This document shows, in pieces, positions 1-9,768 of a DNA stretch of 64,000 nt. This DNA is from Chryseobacterium echinoideorum (GTDB lineage Bacteria; Bacteroidota; Bacteroidia; Flavobacteriales; Weeksellaceae): positions 186,001-250,000 of the forward strand of contig NZ_VKNW01000004.1 of assembly GCF_007474535.1 (NCBI RefSeq), given 5' to 3'. Under the pieces are notes generated by a model. The model saw only the letters and a list, made by a program, of their open reading frames with translations, did not search any database and had not been told where the DNA came from. A program made the translations under genes and the position numbers. Position 1 is the stretch's first letter, and every line of letters begins with the position of its first letter.

Positions 1-452
1 GTATTAGTGACTGTATTAAAAATATATGGATAACTGCTTCCTGCATTACCTGATGTCATTTGCCCGGTAACATACGTACTGTTTGCAGAAATTCCTTTTG
101 CATCTCCGAACCAACTGTTTCCAGGTATATCTCCGGGAAAATATCCAATAGGATTCCAGACTCCATTTTTACGGTAAGCAGCCTGACTTAGATTAGAACC
201 ATCAACAGCAGTAAAAGGCATGCTTCCTGCTATGTTTTCTATGTTATTCAGTCGGTTTGTTGCATCAGCAACTGGTTCTATCGCTGTACTTGCATTTGTA
301 TTGTAGTTATAATAACCTCCGGAATGCACGGCATTTCCATTACTATTGATGTCATAAAGACGTGTTCCCCAACCGGTGAGAAGCCTTAGATTAGTCTGAG
401 CATTCAGGGCGCTTAAAAACAAAAAGACTGTAAGTAAATAAACATTTTTCAT
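1..452 (-). CDS. Secreted protein, N-terminal part (cut by window edge)
   Basis: The first 150 codons are visible; the rest lies beyond position 1. An ATG at 452 is followed by a lysine and a hydrophobic stretch ending in ALNAQ, a typical Sec signal peptide of about 19 residues. The mature part is rich in Gly, Asn, Ser and Tyr, with repeated short patterns around GYY/GYF and NGNAVH/NGVWNP, reminiscent of HAF-type or propeller-like extracellular repeats. In this group such proteins usually end in a type IX sorting tail, which cannot be seen here. It is read away from the decayed insertion sequence to its right. Function is not recognisable; export is well supported. Confidence 0.75.
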   Translation of the reverse strand, partial: MKNVYLLTVFLFLSALNAQTNLRLLTGWGTRLYDINSNGNAVHSGGYYNYNTNASTAIEPVADATNRLNNIENIAGSMPFTAVDGSNLSQAAYRKNGVWNPIGYFPGDIPGNSWFGDAKGISANSTYVTGQMTSGNAGSSYPYIFNTVTN

Positions 453-714
453 GGTAATAAAATTTTGTTAAGTCAAAATTGCGTAATTTATGTCACCAAT
501 AAAAATTTTTTATGCGAGAAATTCAGAAATTCTTTTACAATTTCTTTATCACATCGTATAATTAGCCACTCCTTAAAAAGTATTTAAAGTATTGATTATT
601 AATATTTTGAATTTAAAATTGTTAGTATTTTCTTGCAGGATTTCATACAAAAGAACTTTAAAACGTTGCAAATATGTTGAAAAAAAATCCAGAAAAGAAG
701 CCAAAACCTAACGT

Positions 715-1808
<1,094 letters not shown>

Positions 1809-1809
1809 T

Positions 1810-2035
1810 AAGGAGTGATTATTTACAATAAACTGGGTAAAAACCCTGTATTAGCTATAGAAGTTGACGGATATGAGTATCACAAAAAGGAAACTATACA
1901 AAGTAAGAGGGACAAAATGAAAAATGAAATTCTTGAAAGTATAGTTTACCGTTACTTCGTTTTTTCTACAACAGGAAGTGAAGAAAAAAAAGTTGGTTGC
2001 CAAATTAATGGGAATCCCCAAATACCAATAACTCA
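1810..2035 (+). pseudogene. C-terminal fragment of a DUF2726-type helicase/nuclease
   Basis: The reading frame gives NKLGKNPVLAIEVDGYEYH followed by KRDKMKNEILESI. After a one-base shift it continues as LPLLRFSTTGSEEKKL. This matches the end of the DUF2726 nuclease-like domain found at the C-terminus of large superfamily 1 helicases and some standalone proteins: an xxEVDGxxxH core, a KRDxxK helix and a LRxxTxGSxE strand. Only the last 70 or so residues survive, with one frameshift and no start. It directly follows the transposase remnant and is probably the stump of the gene that was interrupted. Confidence 0.7.
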
Positions 2036-2164
2036 TTGATTAATAAATACACACTAATTAAGAGAACAGCTCGAGAATTGCCTCAAAAAAATCTGTAATT
2101 TTATTTTGGACTTCTCGAAACCGTTTGCAAGCGGATATATCTGTTTATCAAATAGTTAAAAACA

Positions 2165-2191
2165 ACAAAGTCGCCAAATTGGCGACTTTGT
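2165..2191 (-). terminator. Hairpin terminator behind the tRNA
   Basis: A perfect 12-bp stem (CAAAGTCGCCAA with its complement, one-base loop) lies 9 bases past the tRNA 3' end. On the minus strand it is followed by TTGTTTTT. Good match to an intrinsic terminator for the tRNA transcript. Confidence 0.75.
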
Positions 2192-2199
2192 CAGTTGGG

Positions 2200-2273
2200 T
2201 GGTCCCACCTGGGCTCGAACCAGGGACCACCTGATTATGAGTCAGGTGCTCTAACCAACTGAGCTATAGGACC
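2200..2273 (-). tRNA. tRNA with CAU anticodon (Met, or Ile2 read by lysidine)
   Basis: A full cloverleaf can be drawn on the minus strand: 7-bp acceptor stem GGTCCTA/TGGGACC with one G-T pair, D-arm with AGCTCAGTTGGTTAGAGC, anticodon stem CCTGA/TCAGG with loop CTCATAA, and T-arm with GGTTCGAGCC. The anticodon CAT occupies 2237-2239 (complement). CCA is not encoded: after discriminator A come CCC. Elongator Met and the AUA-reading Ile2 both carry CAU, and identity elements do not decide between them by eye. A hairpin terminator follows. Confidence 0.93.
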
Positions 2274-2337
2274 GCAAAATTGGTTGAATTTTGTGTTTGC
2301 AAAAATAGTAAAATTTATTTCTCTACAAAATTTTTTC

Positions 2338-2733
2338 TTACTTTTCTTGACAAAGTTCTACCAGCACTCCATTCGTAGATTTAGGATGCAGAAAGACAAC
2401 TAATTTATTATCAGCACCTTCTTTAGGCTCTTCTGAAATAAATTGAAACCCTTCTTTTTTTAATCTTTTTATTTCTTCTGCGATATTTTCAACGCCAAAT
2501 GCCAAATGATGAATACCCTCTCCTTTTTTGTCAATAAATTTTGAGATGGGACTTTCTTCTTTACTCGCTTCCAGAAGTTCAATTTTACTTTCACCTGTTT
2601 CGTAAAACGACGTAATTACGCCCTCCCTTTCTACCGTTTCCTTTTTGTAAGATTCTTTTCCTAAAAGTCTGGCAAAAAGTTCATCAGAAACTCCCAAAGA
2701 TTTCACAGCAATACCAATATGCTCTAATTTCAT
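2338..2733 (-). CDS. mce: Methylmalonyl-CoA epimerase
   Basis: A 131-residue glyoxalase/VOC-fold protein that interconverts the (R) and (S) forms of methylmalonyl-CoA, linking propionyl-CoA metabolism to succinyl-CoA. The two beta-alpha-beta-beta-beta halves are visible. Residues 1-50 start KLEHIGIAVKSL, with the first metal His at H5. The second half contains GIHHLAFGV (around residues 72-80) and a C-terminal strand with VLVELCQEK, supplying a His and the last Glu ligand. Length is normal for the family. It stands alone between the tRNA and divergent rbfA. Confidence 0.9.
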   Translation of the reverse strand: MKLEHIGIAVKSLGVSDELFARLLGKESYKKETVEREGVITSFYETGESKIELLEASKEESPISKFIDKKGEGIHHLAFGVENIAEEIKRLKKEGFQFISEEPKEGADNKLVVFLHPKSTNGVLVELCQEK

Positions 2734-2862
2734 ACGTTATTTTATTTCTTTTAAATATTATTTATTATCACAGCCTCTTCTTCAAATAATGCTGATTAGA
2801 TAAACTAAAATTTTATTATTATCTTATGCTTAATTTCAGCCGACCAATTCAAACAAAAGTAC

Positions 2863-2870
2863 TAAATTTG
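2863..2870 (+). promoter_or_regulatory. -7 promoter box of rbfA
   Basis: TAAATTTG is an exact match to the Bacteroidota -7 element TAnnTTTG. It ends only 8 bases before the rbfA ATG, so the leader must be very short. Confidence 0.6.
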
Positions 2871-2878
2871 CATAAATT

Positions 2879-3238
2879 ATGGAAAGTAACAGACAAAGAA
2901 AAGTAGCACAGATTATTCAGGAAGATTTCGCAGAACTTTTCCGAAAGCAGTCATCAGAAAGTAAACAAAACATTCTTGTTTCTGTTTCTGATGTAAAAGT
3001 AACTCCTGATCTTGGGATTGCCAAAATTTATCTCAGTATTTTTCCGCAGGAATTTCGTAATGCTGTAATGAAAGAGATTGAAGAAAACAAAGCACAATAC
3101 CGAAACTTTATTGGTCAGAAAATGGCAAAACAAGTTCGTATTATTCCACAATTGAATTTCTATCTTGATACAACATTGGATGATGTGGAGAGAATTGAGA
3201 AAGAGCTGCGTGGAGAAGGAGAAAACCCGGTTTTATAA
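2879..3238 (+). CDS. rbfA: Ribosome-binding factor A
   Basis: A 119-residue RbfA. It binds the 30S subunit near helix 1 of 16S rRNA and aids late maturation and cold adaptation. The family start is clear: ESNRQRKVAQIIQEDFAELF, then the KH-type core VSVSDVKVTPDLGIAKIYLSIF, and the C-terminal helix/strand with VRIIPQLNFYLDTTLDDVERIEK. The length is typical. A -7 box lies just upstream. The next gene begins 6 bases after the stop, so rbfA and the permease gene probably share a transcript. Confidence 0.96.
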   Translation: MESNRQRKVAQIIQEDFAELFRKQSSESKQNILVSVSDVKVTPDLGIAKIYLSIFPQEFRNAVMKEIEENKAQYRNFIGQKMAKQVRIIPQLNFYLDTTLDDVERIEKELRGEGENPVL

Positions 3239-3244
3239 GCTGCT

Positions 3245-4450
3245 TTGAAAAACATTGCCTTCTATATTGCCTCACGCTACCTTTTATCGAAAAAAGGAAG
3301 CACTGCTGTAACATTTATTACTTGGCTTGCTGCCGTGGCGATGAGTGTCGCAGTTGCTGCGATGTTTGTTATTATTTCTGTATTTTCAGGACTTGAAGAT
3401 TTTAATAAAAATCTTATTTCGAATCTACATGCTGACCTTACCATCAAAAGTACATCAGGAAAAAGCATTAAAAATTTCAGCAAAATCAATGAAATTTTAA
3501 AGAACGAAAAAGAAATCACAAACTTCTCCAGAGTAATTGAGGAGAAAACTTACGTGAATTTTAACGGTAAAGGCGATATAGCTTATTTGCGCGGTGTAGA
3601 CACCAATTACATCAAAGTAAACCCTGTTAACAAAAATATTTTCTACGGTAAATACCCTTCTTTCGAATATACCAACGAGGTTATTATGGAACACAGTCTC
3701 CAGAACAGGCTGGGAATAGCTATAGATTCCGACACTGATTTCGCCACTGTATTTATGCCTAAATCAGGAACGGGAATCATCAATAAAGAAGAAGATATTT
3801 ATAATAAAAGAGAAATCATCGTTACTGGTATTTTTCCTGGAAATGAACAACTTAACAATTATATCATTGCTCCTGTTGAACTTACAGAAGAACTTCTAAA
3901 TCTTCCGGAAAACTCAGCTTATCAAATAGTTATTAAATTAAAAAATCCTCAAAACGCAGATTCTGTAAAGCAAAAATTACTGAAAAAAATCGGAGGAAAC
4001 ATTGAAATCAAAACAAAAGAAGAAGAAAATGCAGCATTCTGGAAGATGATTAACACCGAAAAACTGTTTATCTATCTTATTTTTGCTCTGGTTATTTTCA
4101 TTACGACTTTTAATCTTGCGGGAGCCATTATTATTCTTCAGCTGGATAAAAAAGAGCAGGCAAAATCGTTGATTTCGTTAGGATTTCCGCTGAGCCATCT
4201 TAGAATGACCTATTTCTATACCGGTCTTCTGATCGTTGTTACGGGGATCGTCACAGGATTACTTCTAGGAACAGCACTTTGCTATTTCCAGATTTATACC
4301 GAATTGTTTAAAGCCGTAGAAGATTTACCGTTTCCGGTGAAAATTGTTACAAAAAATTACTTTATTGTAGCGGCAATTGCTGCTCTATTTGGAGTTGTAA
4401 TCTCATGGTTTTTTTCAAAAATAAGTAAAAGTTATATTATTAAAAATTAA
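3245..4450 (+). CDS. LolC/E-type FtsX-family ABC permease
   Basis: A 401-residue inner-membrane permease of the lipoprotein-releasing (LolCE) / MacB type, predicted to extract outer-membrane lipoproteins with an ATPase not encoded here. An N-terminal TM helix (about residues 25-48, AVAMSVAVAAMFVIISVFSG) is followed by a large periplasmic MacB-PCD domain with RGVDTNY (about 120-126). Three C-terminal TM helices form the FtsX domain (about 275-395). The start is TTG at 3245, giving KNIAFYIASRYLLSKKG, the classic family beginning; no ATG fits. It follows rbfA by 6 bases, a linkage seen in many Bacteroidota. Confidence 0.9.
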   Translation: MKNIAFYIASRYLLSKKGSTAVTFITWLAAVAMSVAVAAMFVIISVFSGLEDFNKNLISNLHADLTIKSTSGKSIKNFSKINEILKNEKEITNFSRVIEEKTYVNFNGKGDIAYLRGVDTNYIKVNPVNKNIFYGKYPSFEYTNEVIMEHSLQNRLGIAIDSDTDFATVFMPKSGTGIINKEEDIYNKREIIVTGIFPGNEQLNNYIIAPVELTEELLNLPENSAYQIVIKLKNPQNADSVKQKLLKKIGGNIEIKTKEEENAAFWKMINTEKLFIYLIFALVIFITTFNLAGAIIILQLDKKEQAKSLISLGFPLSHLRMTYFYTGLLIVVTGIVTGLLLGTALCYFQIYTELFKAVEDLPFPVKIVTKNYFIVAAIAALFGVVISWFFSKISKSYIIKN

Positions 4451-4473
4451 CATTTATATACTAAGAATATTCG

Positions 4474-4481
4474 TAAATTTG
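4474..4481 (+). promoter_or_regulatory. -7 promoter box of the secreted endonuclease
   Basis: TAAATTTG, an exact TAnnTTTG match 18 bases before the ATG at 4500. Confidence 0.6.
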
Positions 4482-4499
4482 CCGTCCAATTAAAAAAAA

Positions 4500-6269
4500 A
4501 TGAAGCAAATTTTTTATTCTTTTCTTTTAGGTCTGTTAGCAGTGGGTGCATCAGCTCAGGCTCCTGCTAATTATTACACCACAGCAACCGGGACAGGAGC
4601 TACTCTGAAAACCCAGTTGAAAAACATTATTACCGCAGGACATAATCCGGGTTCTTATAACGGCTTATGGACAGCTTATCAAACCACAGACCGTGATTAT
4701 TACTACGAAAATGACGGAACAATTTTAGATATTTATTCTGAAAACCCTACTGCTGCAGATACCTACAATTATACTGTAGGAGCTAACCAATGCGGTAACT
4801 ACAATAGCGAAGCCGATTGCTACAACAGAGAGCACATCGTTCCTCAAAGTTTGTTTAATGAAGCGTCACCGATGGTTTCTGATGTGCATTTTATACGTGC
4901 TACAGATGGTTATGTAAACAATATGAGGGGAAGTCTGCCTTTTGGGAAAGTAGGTGTTACCAATTACATTTCAAATAACGGATCAAAAAGAGGAAGCTCT
5001 GTTTCACCAGGTTATGCGGGCGTTGTTTTTGAACCTATTGATGAGTTTAAAGGAGATGTTGCCCGAATGATTTTCTATTTTGTGACCAGATATGAAACAC
5101 AGTTATCTGGTTTCAGTTCAGGAAATATGCTTGGAAATTCTGCTTATCCGGGACTTCAGCAATGGCAGTTAGATCAATTGATGGCGTGGCATACTATGGA
5201 TCCTGTTTCACCTGCTGAAGTTGGTCGAAATAATGCTTCCTATGCATATCAGGGAAACAGAAATCCTTATATTGACAATCCTAATTATGTCAATTTAGTT
5301 TGGGGAACCCCTACAACAGATACACAGGCTCCGACAGCTCCTTCGAATCTGATTGCAAACAACCCTACTTCAAGCACAATATCTCTTAGCTGGACAGCTT
5401 CTACCGATAATGTAGGCGTTACAGGCTATTCAATTTATGTAAACGGAATTTTAAATTCTACTGTTACGACAACATCTGCAACTATTCCAAACCTGAATCC
5501 GTCTACAACGTACAGTTTCTATATCATTGCTAAAGATGCAGCCGGAAATTCTTCCGTTCAGAGCAATACTGCCACAGAAACTACCCTTGCAGGAGGTGGC
5601 AGCGGAACTTGCGGTACAGAAGATTTTTCTAACATTCCTGCCACAAGCAATCCAACTTACAGTACACAGACCTGGACAAACAATAATATAACATGGACAG
5701 CCACGGATGCAAGAATTGACGAAACAATCAACGGAAAAGCAGTTACAATAAGAAACGGAAGTTTAACAAGTTCTTCAATTTTAGGCGGAATTCAAAATCT
5801 TACTGTTACAACACAGTTAAAATATTCCGGAACATCTGGAAATCTGAATGTATTGGTAAATGGTGTTTTGGTAGGAACAGTTCCTTACAGTACAGCGGTT
5901 ACTACAACCACCATCAGCAACATTAATGTTTCAGGAAATATTGTGATAACATTGGTAAATCCAATAACAACCAACAGAGTAGCAATTGATGACCTTAGCT
6001 GGACATGTGCAACACTTTCTACCTCGGAAGTTTCAAGAGAAAAAGATTTTGTGGTCTATCCTAATCCTGTAAAAAATCAGGAGTTGTCTGTGAAAGGCGA
6101 AAATCTGACAAGCATTACAAAAGCTGAAATCTACGATCTCTCTGGAAAAATGATCAAAAGTATTGAAAATCCTTTCAGACATTCTAATAAAATCAATTTA
6201 CACGGAATTGTAAAAGGGGTATATATTTTGAAAACAGAGCGTTTTTCTACTAAGTTTATTGTAGATTAA
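4500..6269 (+). CDS. Secreted endonuclease I with fibronectin III and type IX sorting tail
   Basis: A 589-residue extracellular nuclease. Residues 1-20 are a signal peptide ending in SAQA. Residues 25-270 match endonuclease I (EndA/BsuI-like), with the metal-binding motif NREHIVPQSLFN around residue 110 and DVHFIRATDGYVN following. A fibronectin III domain covers about 275-365 (PTAPSNLIANNPTSSTISLSW). Then comes a Gly/Ser linker, a beta-rich domain (370-500) and a C-terminal Por secretion tail (VYPNPVKN ... YDLSGKMIKS ... GVYILKTE). It probably degrades environmental DNA for nutrient use. It has its own promoter and terminator, so it is monocistronic. Confidence 0.93.
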   Translation: MKQIFYSFLLGLLAVGASAQAPANYYTTATGTGATLKTQLKNIITAGHNPGSYNGLWTAYQTTDRDYYYENDGTILDIYSENPTAADTYNYTVGANQCGNYNSEADCYNREHIVPQSLFNEASPMVSDVHFIRATDGYVNNMRGSLPFGKVGVTNYISNNGSKRGSSVSPGYAGVVFEPIDEFKGDVARMIFYFVTRYETQLSGFSSGNMLGNSAYPGLQQWQLDQLMAWHTMDPVSPAEVGRNNASYAYQGNRNPYIDNPNYVNLVWGTPTTDTQAPTAPSNLIANNPTSSTISLSWTASTDNVGVTGYSIYVNGILNSTVTTTSATIPNLNPSTTYSFYIIAKDAAGNSSVQSNTATETTLAGGGSGTCGTEDFSNIPATSNPTYSTQTWTNNNITWTATDARIDETINGKAVTIRNGSLTSSSILGGIQNLTVTTQLKYSGTSGNLNVLVNGVLVGTVPYSTAVTTTTISNINVSGNIVITLVNPITTNRVAIDDLSWTCATLSTSEVSREKDFVVYPNPVKNQELSVKGENLTSITKAEIYDLSGKMIKSIENPFRHSNKINLHGIVKGVYILKTERFSTKFIVD

Positions 6270-6283
6270 TACATTAGTGAATA

Positions 6284-6319
6284 CAAAAAAAGACCGGAAT
6301 GATTGTTCCGGTCTTTTTT
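6284..6319 (+). terminator. Intrinsic terminator
   Basis: AAAAAAAGACCGGAA, a 6-base loop and the exact complement ending in TTTTTTT, 15 bases past the nuclease stop. The symmetric A/T tracts would let it work in both directions, although the convergent acyltransferase gene ends some 75 bases further on. Confidence 0.9.
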
Positions 6320-6395
6320 TATGGATGAGTGTTTCATTTTGTCGGGATTATTATATGAGTTTAAATTTCATTAAACAGGCTTCGATATTATTTAA

Positions 6396-7313
6396 TTACA
6401 ATAAATATTTGATTTTTTTATTGATTAAAACCAATCCTAAACTTACAGGAATAAGAACTGCAATAAAAACTAAAACTTTGCAAGATTCTATTTTTGAAAA
6501 CCATTCAGATTTCATCAGAAAAGGATGTATAAAATAAATAGCTGTAGATAATGTTGCTAAAATTTTTGAACTGCTTTTGATATATTTTTCCTGTCCGTAC
6601 AAAAACAGAACGGGACTTGCTAAAAAAAGCGACAGTAGAATATCGGTGCTTTCTTTACTGATTTTTTGATAGTTAAAATACGCTTCAGCAATTACCAAAG
6701 CACAAGAAAAAATCATCACGCCTGTAGAACTTTTGATTTGGGAAAGGTTTATTTTTTCTTTATGAATTAAAAAACCAATACTTAAAAACGGCAAACATAC
6801 AAACAGAAAATTACGGTACATCAAGTAATTATTAAGTAAAGAGTCATTTTCCTTATCAAAATAATGAAGATTACCTAAGATCTGAACGACATAACCTATG
6901 AGAAATAAACCCAGAGCAATGCTCAACAAAATAGCAGAAGAGCATTTTCTTAAAAAATAAAGTATCATTCCTGAAAAAAAAGTTCCAACAAGATACCACA
7001 AATGATGATAACCGAAAATAAGAGTGAGGAAAACATTTTCGCTGCTTTTCCAGAAAGAATAATACACCGCCATCCATATAATGTACAGAACAATTGTTCT
7101 GAAAAGCCATTTTTTAAGCTTTTGTGTAGTATCAATATGAAGAAAATAAAATCCGGTAATAATTAAAAAAACAGGAACTGCAACCCTGAAAAGCCCGTTA
7201 ACCAAAACATAGCTCAAGACCGGATTGCTTTCCTTAAGGAAATTCATATGCAGAAAGACAACAAAAAAAGCAAGAATAATTTTCAGTACATCTATTGATA
7301 AATTTCTACCCAT
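6396..7313 (-). CDS. Membrane acyltransferase, family 3
   Basis: A 305-residue polytopic protein with about ten hydrophobic helices. The start, RNLSIDVLKIILAFFVVFLHMNF, carries the conserved Arg and the His of the acyltransferase-3 (OatA/WecH-like) family, which O-acetylates sugars of peptidoglycan, polysaccharides or glycopeptides. The length is that of a single-domain member with no SGNH domain. The acceptor sugar cannot be told. On the minus strand a palindromic CAAATTTG about 25 bases upstream is one base off the -7 box. It stands alone: the next minus-strand gene is 70 bases downstream behind an AT-rich gap. Confidence 0.8.
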   Translation of the reverse strand: MGRNLSIDVLKIILAFFVVFLHMNFLKESNPVLSYVLVNGLFRVAVPVFLIITGFYFLHIDTTQKLKKWLFRTIVLYIIWMAVYYSFWKSSENVFLTLIFGYHHLWYLVGTFFSGMILYFLRKCSSAILLSIALGLFLIGYVVQILGNLHYFDKENDSLLNNYLMYRNFLFVCLPFLSIGFLIHKEKINLSQIKSSTGVMIFSCALVIAEAYFNYQKISKESTDILLSLFLASPVLFLYGQEKYIKSSSKILATLSTAIYFIHPFLMKSEWFSKIESCKVLVFIAVLIPVSLGLVLINKKIKYLL

Positions 7314-7382
7314 ATATTTGGAATAAATATCCGCAAATTTGCGAAAAATTATTCTATGGTTTATCTTTATTTTAGACCCCTT

Positions 7383-7985
7383 CTATTCATTCAGTAAATC
7401 ATTGATTTGTTGATAAAAAGAATCTTTGCTGTAATCTGCCATTCCTGCATGGTGCATTCTTATTTTTCCGGACTTATCCAAAACAACAGTTGTCGGAAGC
7501 GAACCTCCAAAATATTCTTTCGGAATGTTTCCTGCAGGAATCAAAAACGGAATGCTAAGTTCTTCTTTTAAAAGATATTCTTTCCCTTTGGCTGTTTCAT
7601 CATCAAGGTTCACGGTAAAAAATACCACATTTTCGTTTCCTTTGTATTGATTATAAAATTTCTGAATAGAAGGAAACTCTGCACGACAAGGCGGACACCA
7701 CGATGCCCAAAAATTAATAAATACTACTTTGCCTTTTAGGTCGGAAATATTGATAATTTTACCCTTATCATCAATAACACTAAAGTTTTGTACAGAAACA
7801 GAATTATTTTCAGGTAAATTTCTTTCGCTTTTTCTTTCCTCTATCTTTGAATTGAGCAATCCCGTGGAAAGAATCTGGCGCATCAGCCAGGCTTTTGCGT
7901 CCGGACTTATCAGCAATATCAGAAACATTACAACTAAAAGCATGGTGCTCCAGTTTTTACGGAGCCATATTTTAAATTTTTCCAA
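7383..7985 (-). CDS. TlpA-type membrane-anchored thiol-disulfide oxidoreductase
   Basis: 200 residues: a short cytoplasmic start, one TM helix (about 13-28), then a periplasmic AhpC/TSA-Redoxin fold from about residue 63 with FINFWASWCPPC (Cys97 and Cys100). The Pro-Pro active site is typical of TlpA/ResA proteins that reduce periplasmic disulfides. It is the last gene of a sulfur operon read leftward, 4 bases after the rhodanese-thioredoxin gene. In this context it may reduce persulfides or feed electrons to the lipoprotein encoded just upstream; that role is inferred. Confidence 0.85.
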   Translation of the reverse strand: MEKFKIWLRKNWSTMLLVVMFLILLISPDAKAWLMRQILSTGLLNSKIEERKSERNLPENNSVSVQNFSVIDDKGKIINISDLKGKVVFINFWASWCPPCRAEFPSIQKFYNQYKGNENVVFFTVNLDDETAKGKEYLLKEELSIPFLIPAGNIPKEYFGGSLPTTVVLDKSGKIRMHHAGMADYSKDSFYQQINDLLNE

Positions 7986-7989
7986 ATGT

Positions 7990-8703
7990 TTAATTGTTAA
8001 TTTCTGATATTTGCTTTTTCACTTCTTCTTCACTCGCAAAACCGAGATTATCCCAAACTAGATCGTTATTTTTATATAGTTTAAGAACCGGAAGTGCAGA
8101 AACATTCAGCTCTTTACAAAGCTTGGTATTTTCATCAGCATTAATTCTTACAACTTTTACTTTATCGGGCATTTCAGCAGCCATTTTATTGAGATAAGGC
8201 TCCATTTTTTTGCACGGAGCGCACCATTCAGCGTAGAAATCTACCAAGACAGGTGTTTCATTTTTTAAAAGTTCGTTGTATTGTATAAGACTCATTCCGG
8301 CAGAAGTTGAAGCTTTGATTTCCGGAAGACCGGCGTTTCTCCATTTCATCATTCCACCCTGCATTTCATAAACATTTTCAAAACCCATTTCCTGAAGTTT
8401 GGCAGCCGCAGCCGTACTTCTGGGACCACTCATACAATATACGAAAACAGGTTTGTCTTTGTCGAGAGCTTTTGCTTTTTCACTGAAATCACCTGCATTC
8501 CAGTCAATATTCATTGCATTTTTCAGATGTCCGTTCCGAAATTCACCAGATGTTCTTACATCTACCAGCTGAACGTCTTTGGTCTTATTTAATTTTTCGG
8601 AAAATTCAGAAACAGAAAGACTGCTTTCATGTTTATTATTCTGTGCTTTACCACAGGCTGTAAGTATGATCAGAAAGAATGCAACGATGATATTTTTATA
8701 CAT
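7990..8703 (-). CDS. Lipoprotein with rhodanese and thioredoxin domains fused
   Basis: 237 residues. The signal peptide ends in a lipobox (LTACG, Cys17), so it is membrane-anchored outside the cytoplasm. Residues 30-125 are a rhodanese domain with active Cys90 in VYCMSGPRS. Residues 137-237 are a thioredoxin domain with AEWCAPCKKM (Cys161/Cys164). The order suggests direct hand-over: the rhodanese cysteine takes a sulfane sulfur and the attached thioredoxin reduces it. Neighbours are a cytoplasmic thioredoxin 1 base upstream and a TlpA protein 4 bases downstream. Domain calls are firm; the sulfur-relay reading is inference. Confidence 0.88.
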   Translation of the reverse strand: MYKNIIVAFFLIILTACGKAQNNKHESSLSVSEFSEKLNKTKDVQLVDVRTSGEFRNGHLKNAMNIDWNAGDFSEKAKALDKDKPVFVYCMSGPRSTAAAAKLQEMGFENVYEMQGGMMKWRNAGLPEIKASTSAGMSLIQYNELLKNETPVLVDFYAEWCAPCKKMEPYLNKMAAEMPDKVKVVRINADENTKLCKELNVSALPVLKLYKNNDLVWDNLGFASEEEVKKQISEINN

Positions 8704-8704
8704 A

Positions 8705-9001
8705 TTAACTGTTTTGCTTGATTAATCTTTCCAATTCATCTGCCTGAAAAACACCGGACTGTTTCCATTTTACTTCTCCGTTTTTAAAAATCATTAGTGT
8801 CGGAACACTTCGAATACCGAACTGAGCTGCCACTGCCTGATTTTTATCAACATCAATTTTAATGATATTGGCTGTATCTCCTATTTTCTTTTTCAAATCC
8901 TGAAGAATGGGAGCCTGCATTTTGCATGGACCGCACCATTCTGCAAAAAAATCTACCAAAACAGGTTTGTCCTGACTTATTATTTCCTGAAACTTATTCA
9001 T
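8705..9001 (-). CDS. Thioredoxin
   Basis: 98 residues from the ATG at 9001. The frame is open back to 9028, but that would overlap the upstream gene's stop at 9012, and the family start fits [22 protein letters not shown]. The active site is WCGPC (Cys23/Cys26), with the cis-Pro segment [13 protein letters not shown] near residue 70. It is cytoplasmic, with no signal peptide. It sits between a small membrane protein and the rhodanese-thioredoxin lipoprotein and probably supplies reducing power for persulfide turnover. Confidence 0.93.
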   Translation of the reverse strand: MNKFQEIISQDKPVLVDFFAEWCGPCKMQAPILQDLKKKIGDTANIIKIDVDKNQAVAAQFGIRSVPTLMIFKNGEVKWKQSGVFQADELERLIKQNS

Positions 9002-9011
9002 TGTATTGATT

Positions 9012-9248
9012 TTATTTGATTTCCTCATACTCTATTTCATCATTAGTTTTCTCTGAACTGCGTGTTGTCACAGAACAATTTCCTGCGGCACAACAACCGA
9101 TATTCAATACAGACATCGCAACAAAAACTGCTCCAACTGCTATCAGAAACCATATTTCTGATTTTACTGCTTCTACCACAAGGAAGATTCCCATTGCCAA
9201 ACGCAGCAACCTTACAAAGTTCCAATTTTTAAAGAGATTACGCATCAT
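9012..9248 (-). CDS. Small DUF2892-like membrane protein
   Basis: 78 residues with two hydrophobic stretches (about 14-28 and 31-47) and [10 protein letters not shown], three closely spaced cysteines, after the second. This resembles the inner-membrane YgaP/DUF2892 tail often found beside rhodaneses. The cysteines may carry sulfur or metal. It follows the YeeE half-gene by 28 bases and precedes thioredoxin by 10, in one operon. Membrane location and Cys cluster are seen; function is inferred from neighbours. Confidence 0.75.
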   Translation of the reverse strand: MMRNLFKNWNFVRLLRLAMGIFLVVEAVKSEIWFLIAVGAVFVAMSVLNIGCCAAGNCSVTTRSSEKTNDEIEYEEIK

Positions 9249-9276
9249 TTTAAAAAATATTTATTATAACTCTGAT

Positions 9277-9759
9277 TTAATGCGGTAATTTATCCCTGAA
9301 ATAACCGTAAACCCAGGTTCCAAAAATAGCACTGATTAAAGTAATCACAATCGCCAAAGCTCCGGTTCCGATCTGTGCAAAAAGGGGTCCCGGACAGGCT
9401 CCTGTAATTGCCCAACCAAAGCCAAAAATCAATCCGCCGTAAATTTGCCCTTTATTAAAGGTTTTCGGAGCAATAGAAATTTTTTCTCCGTAAATGGTTT
9501 TTATATTGAATTTTTTAATGATCAATACTGAGATCATCCCGGTAACCACCGCGCTTCCAATCACACCATACATAAAGAATGATTGCAGTCTGAACATTTC
9601 CTGAATCCTAAACCAGCTGATAATTTCCGCTTTTACGAATACAATTCCAAATAAAACTCCTACTATAAGATATTTTAAATGATGATACCATTGATGCTTA
9701 AGGTGACTTTCATTGGTGCAGATACTGTCTTGATGTCGTATGTCTTTTTCTTTTGTCAT
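9277..9759 (-). CDS. YeeE/YedE-type sulfur transport protein, second half
   Basis: 160 residues with four TM helices. The hallmark GFGWAITGACPGPLFAQIG near residue 120 carries the conserved Cys of YeeE/YedE (thiosulfate or sulfane-sulfur import). It is preceded by NKGQIYGGLIFG, typical of the DUF6691 half. A hydrophilic N-terminus with HQDSICTNESH (residues 9-19) is unusual and offers an extra Cys and His. The gene lies 9 bases after the other half; two half-size proteins probably form one transporter. Confidence 0.87.
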   Translation of the reverse strand: MTKEKDIRHQDSICTNESHLKHQWYHHLKYLIVGVLFGIVFVKAEIISWFRIQEMFRLQSFFMYGVIGSAVVTGMISVLIIKKFNIKTIYGEKISIAPKTFNKGQIYGGLIFGFGWAITGACPGPLFAQIGTGALAIVITLISAIFGTWVYGYFRDKLPH

Positions 9760-9768
9760 TTTATTAAA

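Noticed and set aside
9002..9028. Longer thioredoxin starting at 9028
   Set aside because: It would overlap the upstream gene's end; the extra residues are not part of the thioredoxin fold.
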